Shown here: one piece after another, positions 6,788-13,481 of the stretch
Position numbering within the stretch: the stretch's first letter is position 1
Layout: each line of letters starts with the position of its first letter
NCBI GenBank assembly: GCA_004299665.1
Contig: SCQZ01000092.1
Span: 1 to 14,682, forward strand
Direction of reading: 5' to 3'
From: Jatrophihabitans sp.
GTDB lineage: Bacteria > Actinomycetota > Actinomycetes > Mycobacteriales > Jatrophihabitantaceae
Length of the DNA: 14,682 bases
The notes under the pieces: model-generated
The model's database searches: none
Seen by the model: the letters and a program-made list of their open reading frames with translations, nothing else
Told to the model about the DNA's origin: nothing
Position numbers and translations under genes: made by a program

Positions 6788-8616
6788 TGGGGGGTGCGGT
6801 GACCACACCGGCGCGTGACATCGCGCATCTGGGCGACTTCACCACGACCCGCCGAATGCTGGTGATCTCGCTGCTGGCCGCACCCATCGGCGCGGTCAGC
6901 GCGTGCGTCGCCTGGGCTCTGCTGCGGCTCATCGGTCTGATCACGAACGGCATCTTCTACGAGCGGGTGGACACCTCGCTCGTCGCCCCCGGCTCCGGGC
7001 ACCACAACCCCCTGGTCATCTTGTTCGCGCCGGTCTTCGGCGGCCTCGTGATCGGCCTGATGGCGCGGTACGGATCGGAGAAGATCCGCGGCCACGGCAT
7101 GCCGGAGGCCATCGAGTCGATTCTGCTCGGCGGCAGCAAGGTCCAGCCCCGGGTCGCGATCCTCAAGCCGATCTCCTCGGCCGTCGCCATCGGCACCGGG
7201 GGGCCGTTCGGGGCCGAGGGACCCATCATCATGACCGGCGGGGCCTTCGGATCGCTGTTCGCCCAGTTCCTGCGCCTCACCGCCGACGAGCGCAAGACGC
7301 TCCTCGTGGCCGGGTCGGCGGCGGGCATGGCAGCGACCTTCAACACCCCGTTCGCCGCGATCATGCTGGCGGTCGAGTTGCTGCTGTTCGAGTGGCGGCC
7401 CCGCAGTTACGTGCCGGTCGCGACCGCGGTGTGCGTCGCCACGGTGGTGCGGTACCCGTTGCTCGGCGACCACGTGCTGTTCCGGGTGCCCCTCTCGCCG
7501 CTGCACCTGACGGCGTGGGACGACCTGCTGTGCCTGGTGATCGGCCTCGCCGCCGCGCTGCTGGCGGTGCTGGCCACGATCCTGGTCTACGCGGCGGAGG
7601 ACGGCTTCCGGCGGCTGCCGGTGCACTGGATGTGGTGGCCGGCCATCGGCGGCGTCGTCATCGGGGTGGGCGGGCTCATCGTCCCGCAGGCGCTCGGCGT
7701 CGGTTACAACATCATCGGTCAGGAACTCGACGGCTCGATCGGGCTTGGGCTCGTGACCGGGATCCTGATCGTGAAGACCCTGATCTGGTCGCTGTCGCTG
7801 GGCTCGGGGACCTCCGGCGGCGTGCTCGCACCGATGTTCATGATCGGGGGGGCGCTCGGCGCGCTCGCCGAACACGTCTTCCCGTACGTCGGTCACGGCT
7901 TCTGGGCGCTGGTCGCCCTCGCGGGCGTGCTGGGCGGGGTCATGCGCTCGCCGTTCACCGGCGTGATCTTCGCCCTGGAACTCACCCACCGGTTCGACGC
8001 GCTGCTGCCGCTGATCATCGGCGCGTCGACGGCGTTCGCGGTGTCGGTGCTGGTCCTCAAGCGCTCCGTGCTGACCGAGAAGATCGCGCGCCGCGGGTAC
8101 CACCTCTCGCGCGAGTACGACGTCGATCCGCTGGAGATCTTGTTCGTCGGCGAGGTCATGGAGCGCAACGTGCTGACGTTCGAGGCGGACCTGCCGGCGG
8201 CGGACGCGCTGCTGGCGATCTCCGACCTCGACCCCGCGAACGTCACGCCCCGCCGGCAGATGCTCTACCCGGTGCTCGGGCAGGACGACCGGATGATCGG
8301 CGTGGTGACGCGCACGCAACTCGAGACGGCCGCGCACACCGGTGCCGGGGCGATGGCGGTATCCGACATCGGCATCAGCGAGCCGATCACCACGCATCCG
8401 GACGAGACGCTGCGGCACGTCGCGATGCGCATGGCCGGGCGCGAGGTGGACAAGATGCCGGTGGTCGCACGCGAGGACGACCGGCGGGTCGTCGGCATGG
8501 TCTCCCTCACCATGCTGCTGGCCGGCCGGTTGAAGGACCTGCAGGAGGCGCGCGACAGCGAACGCGTGCTGCGGCTGCGGGTCGTGCGGCCGAAATGGCT
8601 CTCGCCGCGCGGGTAG
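6787..8616 (+). CDS. ClC-family chloride channel/transporter with CBS domains
   Basis: The 609-residue integral membrane protein has the ClC core (about residues 20-435) and two C-terminal CBS domains (about 456-515 and 526-580) that probably bind adenine nucleotides and regulate transport. ClC hallmarks in order are GHGMPEA (102-108, for GSGIP), GAEGPI (142-147) with gating glutamate Glu144, NTPFAAIMLAVE (186-197) and GTSGGVLAP (341-349, for GGxFxP). His103 replaces the chloride-coordinating serine of E. coli ClC, as in many bacterial CBS-bearing members. The residue aligned with the internal proton glutamate (E. coli Glu203) is Leu198, which argues against standard Cl-/H+ exchange. The ATG at 6787 has GAGG 8 bases upstream; a GTG at 6799 is a weaker alternative. 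A longer GTG-started frame would run into the MarR gene and is rejected. It is likely controlled by the divergent MarR protein. Confidence 0.92.
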   Translation: MGGAVTTPARDIAHLGDFTTTRRMLVISLLAAPIGAVSACVAWALLRLIGLITNGIFYERVDTSLVAPGSGHHNPLVILFAPVFGGLVIGLMARYGSEKIRGHGMPEAIESILLGGSKVQPRVAILKPISSAVAIGTGGPFGAEGPIIMTGGAFGSLFAQFLRLTADERKTLLVAGSAAGMAATFNTPFAAIMLAVELLLFEWRPRSYVPVATAVCVATVVRYPLLGDHVLFRVPLSPLHLTAWDDLLCLVIGLAAALLAVLATILVYAAEDGFRRLPVHWMWWPAIGGVVIGVGGLIVPQALGVGYNIIGQELDGSIGLGLVTGILIVKTLIWSLSLGSGTSGGVLAPMFMIGGALGALAEHVFPYVGHGFWALVALAGVLGGVMRSPFTGVIFALELTHRFDALLPLIIGASTAFAVSVLVLKRSVLTEKIARRGYHLSREYDVDPLEILFVGEVMERNVLTFEADLPAADALLAISDLDPANVTPRRQMLYPVLGQDDRMIGVVTRTQLETAAHTGAGAMAVSDIGISEPITTHPDETLRHVAMRMAGREVDKMPVVAREDDRRVVGMVSLTMLLAGRLKDLQEARDSERVLRLRVVRPKWLSPRG

Positions 8617-8629
8617 AATCGGCGGAGAA
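8614..8629 (+). promoter_or_regulatory. Candidate -10 element for a leaderless ABC-F transcript
   Basis: TAGAAT (8614-8619), formed partly from the ClC stop codon, matches the actinobacterial -10 pattern TAnnnT. No good -35 is seen at 16-18 bases upstream. Initiation 7-10 bases downstream would begin at or within a few bases of the ABC-F ATG at 8630. The only Shine-Dalgarno-like sequence, GGAG at 8624-8627, leaves just 2 bases before the ATG, too close for normal use, which fits a leaderless mRNA. Confidence 0.35.
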
Positions 8630-10249
8630 ATGATCACCGCCACCGGGCTGGAGCTCCGCGCGGGCGCACGGATCCTGCTCGAACCGCTGACGCTGCGCGT
8701 CCAGAACGGTGACCGGATCGGACTCGTGGGCCGCAACGGGGCCGGCAAGACGACCATGCTGCGCGTCCTCGCCGGCGAGGCGCTGCCGCACGCCGGAACG
8801 ATCGAGCGGCGCGGAGCGGTCGGGTACCTGCCGCAGGACCCCCGCACCGGTGACCTGCACGTCAGCGCGCGGGACCGGGTGCTGTCGGCGCGCGGGCTGG
8901 ACACCCTCGCCGCCGACATCGCCAAGGCGCGCATCGCGCTGGCCGAGACGCCGGACGACGCCGCGCTCGTGCGCCGCTACGGCAACCTGGAGGAGCGTTT
9001 CAGCGCGCTCGGCGGGTACGCCGCCGAGGCCGAGGCCGCGCGCATCTGCGCGAACCTGGGGTTGCCGGACCGCGTGCTCGGTCAGGAACTGCGAACCCTG
9101 TCCGGGGGGCAGCGGCGCCGGGTCGAACTGGCCCGGATCCTGTTCGCCGACTCGGCAGGGGAGCCCACGACCTTGCTGCTGGACGAACCGACCAACCACC
9201 TGGACGCGGACTCGATCACCTGGCTGCGCGACTTCCTGCGCCAGCACGCCGGCGGGCTGATCGTCGTCAGCCACGACGTCGGACTGCTCGACGCGACCGT
9301 CAACAAGGTCTGGTACCTCGATGCGAACCGCTCGACCGTCGACGCGTACAACGTCGGCTGGCGGGCCTACCTGCAGCAGCGCGAGACCGACGAGCGGCGC
9401 CGGCACCGCGAGCGCGCGAACGCCGAGCGCAAGATCGAATCGCTGCGGGTGCAGGCGGACAAGATGCGCGCCAAGGCCACCAAGGCGCGCGCCGCGCACC
9501 AGATGGACCGCCGGGCCGAGGCGCTCGCCGCCGGCCTCGCGCAGGTGCGGGTCAACGACAAGGTGGCGCGACTGCGCTTCCCGGCACCGGCAGCGTGCGG
9601 GCGCACCCCGCTGACCGCCGACGGGCTGAGCAAGTCGTACGGGTCGCTGGAGGTGTTCGCCGACGTCGACCTGGCCGTCGACCGCGGGGCCCGCGTCGTC
9701 GTGCTCGGCCTCAACGGCGCCGGCAAGACCACCCTGCTGCGGTTGCTGGCGGGCATCGAGGCGCCCGACACCGGGGAGGTGCGACCGGGCCACGGCCTGC
9801 GGATCGGCTACTACGCCCAGGAGCACGAGACGCTCGACACCGACCGCACGGTCCTGGAGAACATGCGTACCGCGGCCGGTTCGGTGGGGCGCCAGGACCT
9901 CACCGACACCGAACTGCGGCGTCTGCTCGGCGCCTTCCTGTTCTCCGGGGACGACGTCGACAAGCCCGCGGGCGTGCTCTCCGGCGGGGAGAAGACCCGC
10001 CTGGCACTGGCGATGCTGGTCACCGGCGCGGCGAACGTGCTGCTGCTGGACGAGCCGACGAACAACCTGGATCCGGTCTCACGGGAGCAGATCCTGGCCG
10101 CGCTGCACACCTACACCGGCGCGATCGTGCTGGTGACCCACGACGAGGGGGCCGTGGAGGCGCTGTCGCCGGACAAGGTCATCCTGCTTCCCGACGGCGT
10201 CGAGGACACCTGGAGCAGCGAGTTGAGCGACCTGATCGCCCTCGCCTGA
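8630..10249 (+). CDS. ABC-F family ATPase (ribosome-associated type)
   Basis: The 539-residue protein consists of two ABC ATPase domains in one chain without membrane segments, the ABC-F layout. ABC-F proteins act on the ribosome as translation factors or antibiotic-resistance proteins, not as transporters. Domain 1 has Walker A GRNGAGKTT (34-42), signature LSGGQ (157-161) and LLLDEPTNHLD (182-192). A charged linker runs from about 245 to 310 (RETDERRRHRERANAERK and onwards), corresponding to the P-site tRNA interaction motif. Domain 2 has GLNGAGKTT (360-368), LSGGE (450-454) and LLLDEPTNNLD (471-481). The start MITATGLELRAGARIL is typical of actinobacterial members. It lies 13 bp after the ClC gene. 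Nothing in the sequence separates a resistance role from a housekeeping role. Confidence 0.93.
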   Translation: MITATGLELRAGARILLEPLTLRVQNGDRIGLVGRNGAGKTTMLRVLAGEALPHAGTIERRGAVGYLPQDPRTGDLHVSARDRVLSARGLDTLAADIAKARIALAETPDDAALVRRYGNLEERFSALGGYAAEAEAARICANLGLPDRVLGQELRTLSGGQRRRVELARILFADSAGEPTTLLLDEPTNHLDADSITWLRDFLRQHAGGLIVVSHDVGLLDATVNKVWYLDANRSTVDAYNVGWRAYLQQRETDERRRHRERANAERKIESLRVQADKMRAKATKARAAHQMDRRAEALAAGLAQVRVNDKVARLRFPAPAACGRTPLTADGLSKSYGSLEVFADVDLAVDRGARVVVLGLNGAGKTTLLRLLAGIEAPDTGEVRPGHGLRIGYYAQEHETLDTDRTVLENMRTAAGSVGRQDLTDTELRRLLGAFLFSGDDVDKPAGVLSGGEKTRLALAMLVTGAANVLLLDEPTNNLDPVSREQILAALHTYTGAIVLVTHDEGAVEALSPDKVILLPDGVEDTWSSELSDLIALA

Positions 10250-10286
10250 ACCGTGCCGACCGGGCGGCGCCGGCACCCGGGACGGT
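10250..10286 (+). terminator. Candidate hairpin after the ABC-F gene
   Basis: Directly after the ABC-F stop, GTGCCG (10253-10258) can pair with CGGCAC (10271-10276). An outer pairing ACCGT (10250-10254) with ACGGT (10282-10286) is an alternative fold. There is no T-run. The rest of the 247-bp gap holds a near-palindrome CGACGG-C-CCGTCG (10348-10360), a 10-bp direct repeat CCGGGTCGAT (10307-10316 and 10383-10392) and the promoter region of the next gene. Confidence 0.35.
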
Positions 10287-10393
10287 CCGGCGGTGGCATG
10301 CGATGACCGGGTCGATTCACGACGTTCGCCATCAAACCGGATCACGGCGACGGCCCGTCGTCTGTGGATTGGGCACGGGTAGCCGGGTCGATC

Positions 10394-10440
10394 TTGCGGA
10401 GCGGCCCCCGGGCTGCTAACAATCCGTTGTTGATGTTGTT
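10394..10440 (+). promoter_or_regulatory. Candidate promoter and phased AACAA/TTGTT operator upstream of the HTH gene
   Basis: TTGCGG (10394-10399), a 17-base spacer and TAACAA (10417-10422) form a plausible promoter. Overlapping and following it are AACAA (10418-10422), TTGTT (10427-10431) and TTGTT (10436-10440), whose starts are exactly 9 bases apart. The first two form an inverted repeat with a 4-base spacer and the last two a direct repeat. This AT-rich patch stands out from its surroundings. It could be an operator, possibly for the small helix-turn-helix protein encoded next; that is inference. Confidence 0.4.
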
Positions 10441-10496
10441 CGCCAGCGGGGTCCGCCGATCGGGCCCGCGCGGGGACACCGAACCGGAGGGTCGCC

Positions 10497-10721
10497 ATGG
10501 CAACGTTGAAGAAAGGCGCGCGAATCACCGGCGCCGACCGCACGAAGCTCGCGAACGACCTCAAGAAGCAGTACGACAAGGGCAAGAGCATCCGCGAGCT
10601 GGCCGACAGCTCGGGGCGTTCCTACGGCTTCGTACACCGCGTGCTGTCCGAGTCCGGCGTCACGCTGCGCGGGCGGGGCGGCGCCACCCGCGGCAAGGCG
10701 AAGGCCAAGTCGGGCAAGTAA
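10497..10721 (+). CDS. Small helix-turn-helix DNA-binding protein
   Basis: The 74-residue basic protein belongs to a family of short actinobacterial helix-turn-helix proteins. The N-terminal part is lysine-rich (TLKKGARITGADRTKL). Residues about 31-53 form a helix-turn-helix, SIRELADSSGRSYGFVHRVL, followed by SESGVTLRGRGGATRG and a lysine-rich tail (KAKAKSGK) that probably contacts DNA. The ATG at 10497 has a strong GGAGG at 10486-10490, 6 bases upstream. The family is generally annotated only as a transcriptional regulator and I know of no assigned target. From memory, M. tuberculosis Rv1473A is a similar small protein next to an ABC-F gene (Rv1473) and echA12, close to the suf operon, which resembles this layout. 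The crotonase gene follows after 9 bp in the same frame. Confidence 0.85.
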   Translation: MATLKKGARITGADRTKLANDLKKQYDKGKSIRELADSSGRSYGFVHRVLSESGVTLRGRGGATRGKAKAKSGK

Positions 10722-10730
10722 CCTGCACGG

Positions 10731-11507
10731 GTGGCCGACAGCTTCCCGTTCGCAGCCGGTGGGATCCGGGCGCAGGTCGCCGGCGAGGTCGCGACCGTCA
10801 CCCTCGAGCGGCCGGACTCCCTGAACAGCCAGACCCCGCAGACCTGGGAGGCGCTCGGCGCCGTCGCGTCGGCCCTGCCCGGCACCGTCCGCGTCGTCGT
10901 TTTGCGGGGTGCGGGACGGGCGTTCTCGGCCGGCCTGGACCGCTCGATGTTCGCCCCCGGCTCGCCGGTCGGCGACCTGGCCGCCTCGGCCGCCGAGGCG
11001 GCCACGGCCCGCATCGAACGGTGGCAACGCGCCTTCGACTGGCGCGACCGGCCGGCCGTCGTCAGCATCGCCGCCGTGCAGGGTCACGCGATCGGCGCCG
11101 GGTTCCAGCTCGCGCTCGGGGCGGACATCCGCATCGTCGCCGAGGACGTCCGGTTCTGCATGGCCGAGCCCACGCTCGGCCTCGTCCCCGACCTCGGCGG
11201 CACCAAGCGGCTGGTCGAGCTGGTCGGCTACTCGCGCGCGGCCGAGATCTGCCTGACCGGGCGCCGGGTCGGGGCCGAGGAGGCGGTGGCCATCGGGCTG
11301 GCCTCGCGGGTCGTCCCCACGGCCGGCCTGGACGCCGCCGTCGCGGAGACCGTGCAGTTGATCCTCGCCGCGGACCGTGACGCCGCCGCCGAGACGAAGG
11401 CCCTGCTGCTGGCGGCCGGCGCGCGTTCCCAGTCCGAGCAGGAGCGGGCCGAGCGCGAGGCGCAGTACCGGCGGCTGCGCGCGATCGCCGGGCTGCCCGA
11501 GCACTGA
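10731..11507 (+). CDS. Enoyl-CoA hydratase/isomerase (crotonase) family protein
   Basis: The 258-residue protein has the length and motifs of a crotonase-fold acyl-CoA enzyme. The N-terminal VATVTLERPDSLNS segment (20-33), the first oxyanion-hole segment GRAFSAGLD (62-70) and the second, GHAIGAGFQLAL (118-129), are present. In rat enoyl-CoA hydratase the catalytic acids are Glu144 and Glu164. Here the first is Gln126 (GAGFQL) and the second is Glu146 (AEPTLGLVPDLGG). A one-glutamate arrangement is seen in some isomerases and other crotonases, so hydratase activity should not be assumed. The substrate is unknown. The start is GTG at 10731, 9 bp after the helix-turn-helix stop, with no clear ribosome binding site; the next in-frame ATG (10947) would delete the first oxyanion-hole segment. 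Translation probably depends on reinitiation after the upstream gene. Confidence 0.88.
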   Translation: MADSFPFAAGGIRAQVAGEVATVTLERPDSLNSQTPQTWEALGAVASALPGTVRVVVLRGAGRAFSAGLDRSMFAPGSPVGDLAASAAEAATARIERWQRAFDWRDRPAVVSIAAVQGHAIGAGFQLALGADIRIVAEDVRFCMAEPTLGLVPDLGGTKRLVELVGYSRAAEICLTGRRVGAEEAVAIGLASRVVPTAGLDAAVAETVQLILAADRDAAAETKALLLAAGARSQSEQERAEREAQYRRLRAIAGLPEH

Positions 11508-11562
11508 GCGGTAGGAACCCGGCCCGGAACACCCCGTGTCACGCGGGCGTTGGCCCCTTCAC

Positions 11563-11576
11563 GGAGGTGGAAGTTG
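11563..11576 (+). promoter_or_regulatory. Ribosome binding site that fixes a TTG start
   Basis: GGAGG (11563-11567) lies 6 bases before TTG at 11574. The first in-frame ATG (11589) is 21 bases from it, too far, and the upstream TTG at 11550 has no ribosome binding site. The exporter therefore most likely starts at TTG 11574. The 66-bp gap before this start shows no convincing promoter. Confidence 0.7.
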
Positions 11577-13460
11577 ACCCAGTTCTCGATGCACTCGCTG
11601 CGCTCGATGAGCCACGGTGACCGCAGCGTCACCACGAAGAAACTGGCGGCCGGGACGTGGCGCCGCGTCTTCGGGTTCGCCCGCCCGTACCGGGTGGACC
11701 TCGCCGTCTTCTTGCTGATCGTCGTCGGCGACGCGCTGATCGGCGTCATCACCCCGGTGCTGGCAGGGCGGGTCGTGAACCACATCACCGCGCACGCGGC
11801 GGCCCGCACGGTCATCGACATCGCGCTCGTGATCGCCGCCCTGGCCGTCCTCGACGCGGCGCTGTCCTTCGCGCAGCGCTGGTATTCCGCCCGCATCGGC
11901 GAGGGCCTGATCTTCGACATGCGCACGGCGGTCTTCGACCACGTCCAGCGCATGCCGCTGGCGTTCTTCACCCGGACCCAGACCGGCGCGCTGGTCAGCC
12001 GGCTGAACAACGACGTGCTGGGGGCGCAGCAGGCGTTCACCTCCACCCTGTCCGGGCTGGTGTCGAACGTCATCAGCCTGGTCCTGACGGCCGCGGTGAT
12101 GTTCACCCTGTCCTGGCAGATCACCGTGCTGTCGCTGGTGATGCTGCCGCTGTTTGTCATCCCGGCCCGGCGCATCGGCGCCCGGCTGCAGGCCATCACC
12201 CGCGAGTCCTACTCGCTGAACGCCTCGATGAACGCGACGATGACCGAACGCTTCAACGTCGCCGGCGCGCTGCTGGTCAAGCTGTTCGGCCGCCCGGACG
12301 CCGAGCGGGACTCCTTCCGCGGCCGGGCCGCGCGGGTGCGGGACATCGGCGTCACCTCCGCGATGTACGGCCGGGCGTTCTTCGTCTCCCTCACGCTCGT
12401 AGCGTCCCTGGCGCAGGCGCTCGTCTACGGCCTCGGTGGCTACTTCGCCATCGAGGGTTCGCTCTCGGCGGGCACGGTCGTCACGCTGGCGCTGCTGCTC
12501 ACCCGGCTGTACGGACCGCTGACCGCGCTGTCGAACGCGCGGGTCGACGTGATGAGCGCCCTGGTGAGCTTCGACCGGGTCTTCGAGGTGCTGGACCTGC
12601 CGCCGATGGTCGCCGACGCCCCGGACGCCACGGAACTGCCCGCCGACGCCCGCAGCATCGAGTTCGCCGACGTGCGCTTCTCCTACCCGAGCGCCCAGGA
12701 GGTGTCGCTGGCGTCCCTGGAGGACGTCGCGGTGCTGGACACCGCACCGGTGCAGGAGGTGCTGCGGGGGGTCAGCTTCCGGGCCGAGCCCGGACAGATG
12801 GTGGCGCTCGTCGGCCCGTCCGGGGCGGGCAAGACGACGATCAGCCAACTGGTGCCGCGCATCTACGACGTGCGCTCCGGCGCCGTCCGGGTGGGCGGCC
12901 GGGACGTCCGGACGGTCACGCAGCAGTCGCTGCGCGACCGGATCGGGGTCGTCAGCCAGGAGGCGCACATGTTCCACGACACGATCCGCGGCAACCTCGC
13001 CTACGCCCGGCCGGGGGCGAGCGAGGACGACCTGTGGCGCGCGGTGGAGGCGGCCCAGATCGGCGAGCTGGTGCGCTCGCTGCCGGACGGCCTGGACACC
13101 CTGGTCGGGGACCGGGGCTACCGGCTCTCGGGCGGGGAGAAGGCGCGGCTGGCGATCGCGCGGCTGCTGCTCAAGGCGCCCGAGATCGTCATCCTCGACG
13201 AGGCGACGGCGCACCTGGACAGCGAGAGCGAGGCCGCCGTGCAGCAGGCGCTGGCGGCCGCGCTCGCCGGACGCACGTCCCTGGTCATCGCGCACCGGCT
13301 CTCGACGATCCTGGGTGCCGACCTGGTGCTGGTGATCGACGGGGGGCAGGTGGTGGAGCGCGGCACGCACCGGGAACTGCTCGCGCAGGACGGCCTGTAC
13401 GCCGAGCTGTACCGCACGCAGTTCGAGCGGCAGGCCGCCGGGGACGTCATCCTGGGGTGA
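11574..13460 (+). CDS. ABC half-exporter (fused permease and ATPase), substrate unknown
   Basis: The 628-residue protein has an N-terminal transmembrane domain of six predicted helices (about 41-65, 80-100, 160-180, 182-200, 268-290 and 298-316) and a C-terminal nucleotide-binding domain, the layout of a type IV (MsbA/MdlB-like) half-exporter that works as a dimer. ATPase motifs are Walker A GPSGAGKTT (414-422), Q-loop Gln462 (VVSQEAHMFHDT), signature LSGGEKARL (518-526), Walker B IVILDEATAHLDS (538-550) and switch His574. Between the A-loop region (VRFSYPS, Tyr371) and VLRGVSF there is an extra segment of about 20 residues (374-394) not found in MsbA-like proteins. The start is TTG at 11574, chosen by its ribosome binding site. 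No partner half-transporter is in the window, so a homodimer is likely. Drug, lipid or peptide export cannot be separated from sequence alone. Confidence 0.92.
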   Translation: MTQFSMHSLRSMSHGDRSVTTKKLAAGTWRRVFGFARPYRVDLAVFLLIVVGDALIGVITPVLAGRVVNHITAHAAARTVIDIALVIAALAVLDAALSFAQRWYSARIGEGLIFDMRTAVFDHVQRMPLAFFTRTQTGALVSRLNNDVLGAQQAFTSTLSGLVSNVISLVLTAAVMFTLSWQITVLSLVMLPLFVIPARRIGARLQAITRESYSLNASMNATMTERFNVAGALLVKLFGRPDAERDSFRGRAARVRDIGVTSAMYGRAFFVSLTLVASLAQALVYGLGGYFAIEGSLSAGTVVTLALLLTRLYGPLTALSNARVDVMSALVSFDRVFEVLDLPPMVADAPDATELPADARSIEFADVRFSYPSAQEVSLASLEDVAVLDTAPVQEVLRGVSFRAEPGQMVALVGPSGAGKTTISQLVPRIYDVRSGAVRVGGRDVRTVTQQSLRDRIGVVSQEAHMFHDTIRGNLAYARPGASEDDLWRAVEAAQIGELVRSLPDGLDTLVGDRGYRLSGGEKARLAIARLLLKAPEIVILDEATAHLDSESEAAVQQALAAALAGRTSLVIAHRLSTILGADLVLVIDGGQVVERGTHRELLAQDGLYAELYRTQFERQAAGDVILG

Positions 13461-13477
13461 CCCCGCCTGGGGGGCGG
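13454..13477. terminator. Candidate bidirectional hairpin between the exporter and the ROK gene
   Basis: The 21-bp convergent gap is almost pure G/C. GGGGT-G-ACCCC (13454-13464) and CCGCC-TGGGG-GGCGG (13463-13477) are mutually exclusive hairpins, the first covering the exporter stop codon. No T-run is present on either strand, so this is only a weak terminator candidate. Confidence 0.28.
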
Positions 13478-13481
13478 CCGG

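Noticed and set aside
10304..10419. 38-codon ORF in the intergenic region before the HTH gene
   Set aside because: No ribosome binding site, no recognisable domain, and it overlaps the candidate promoter.
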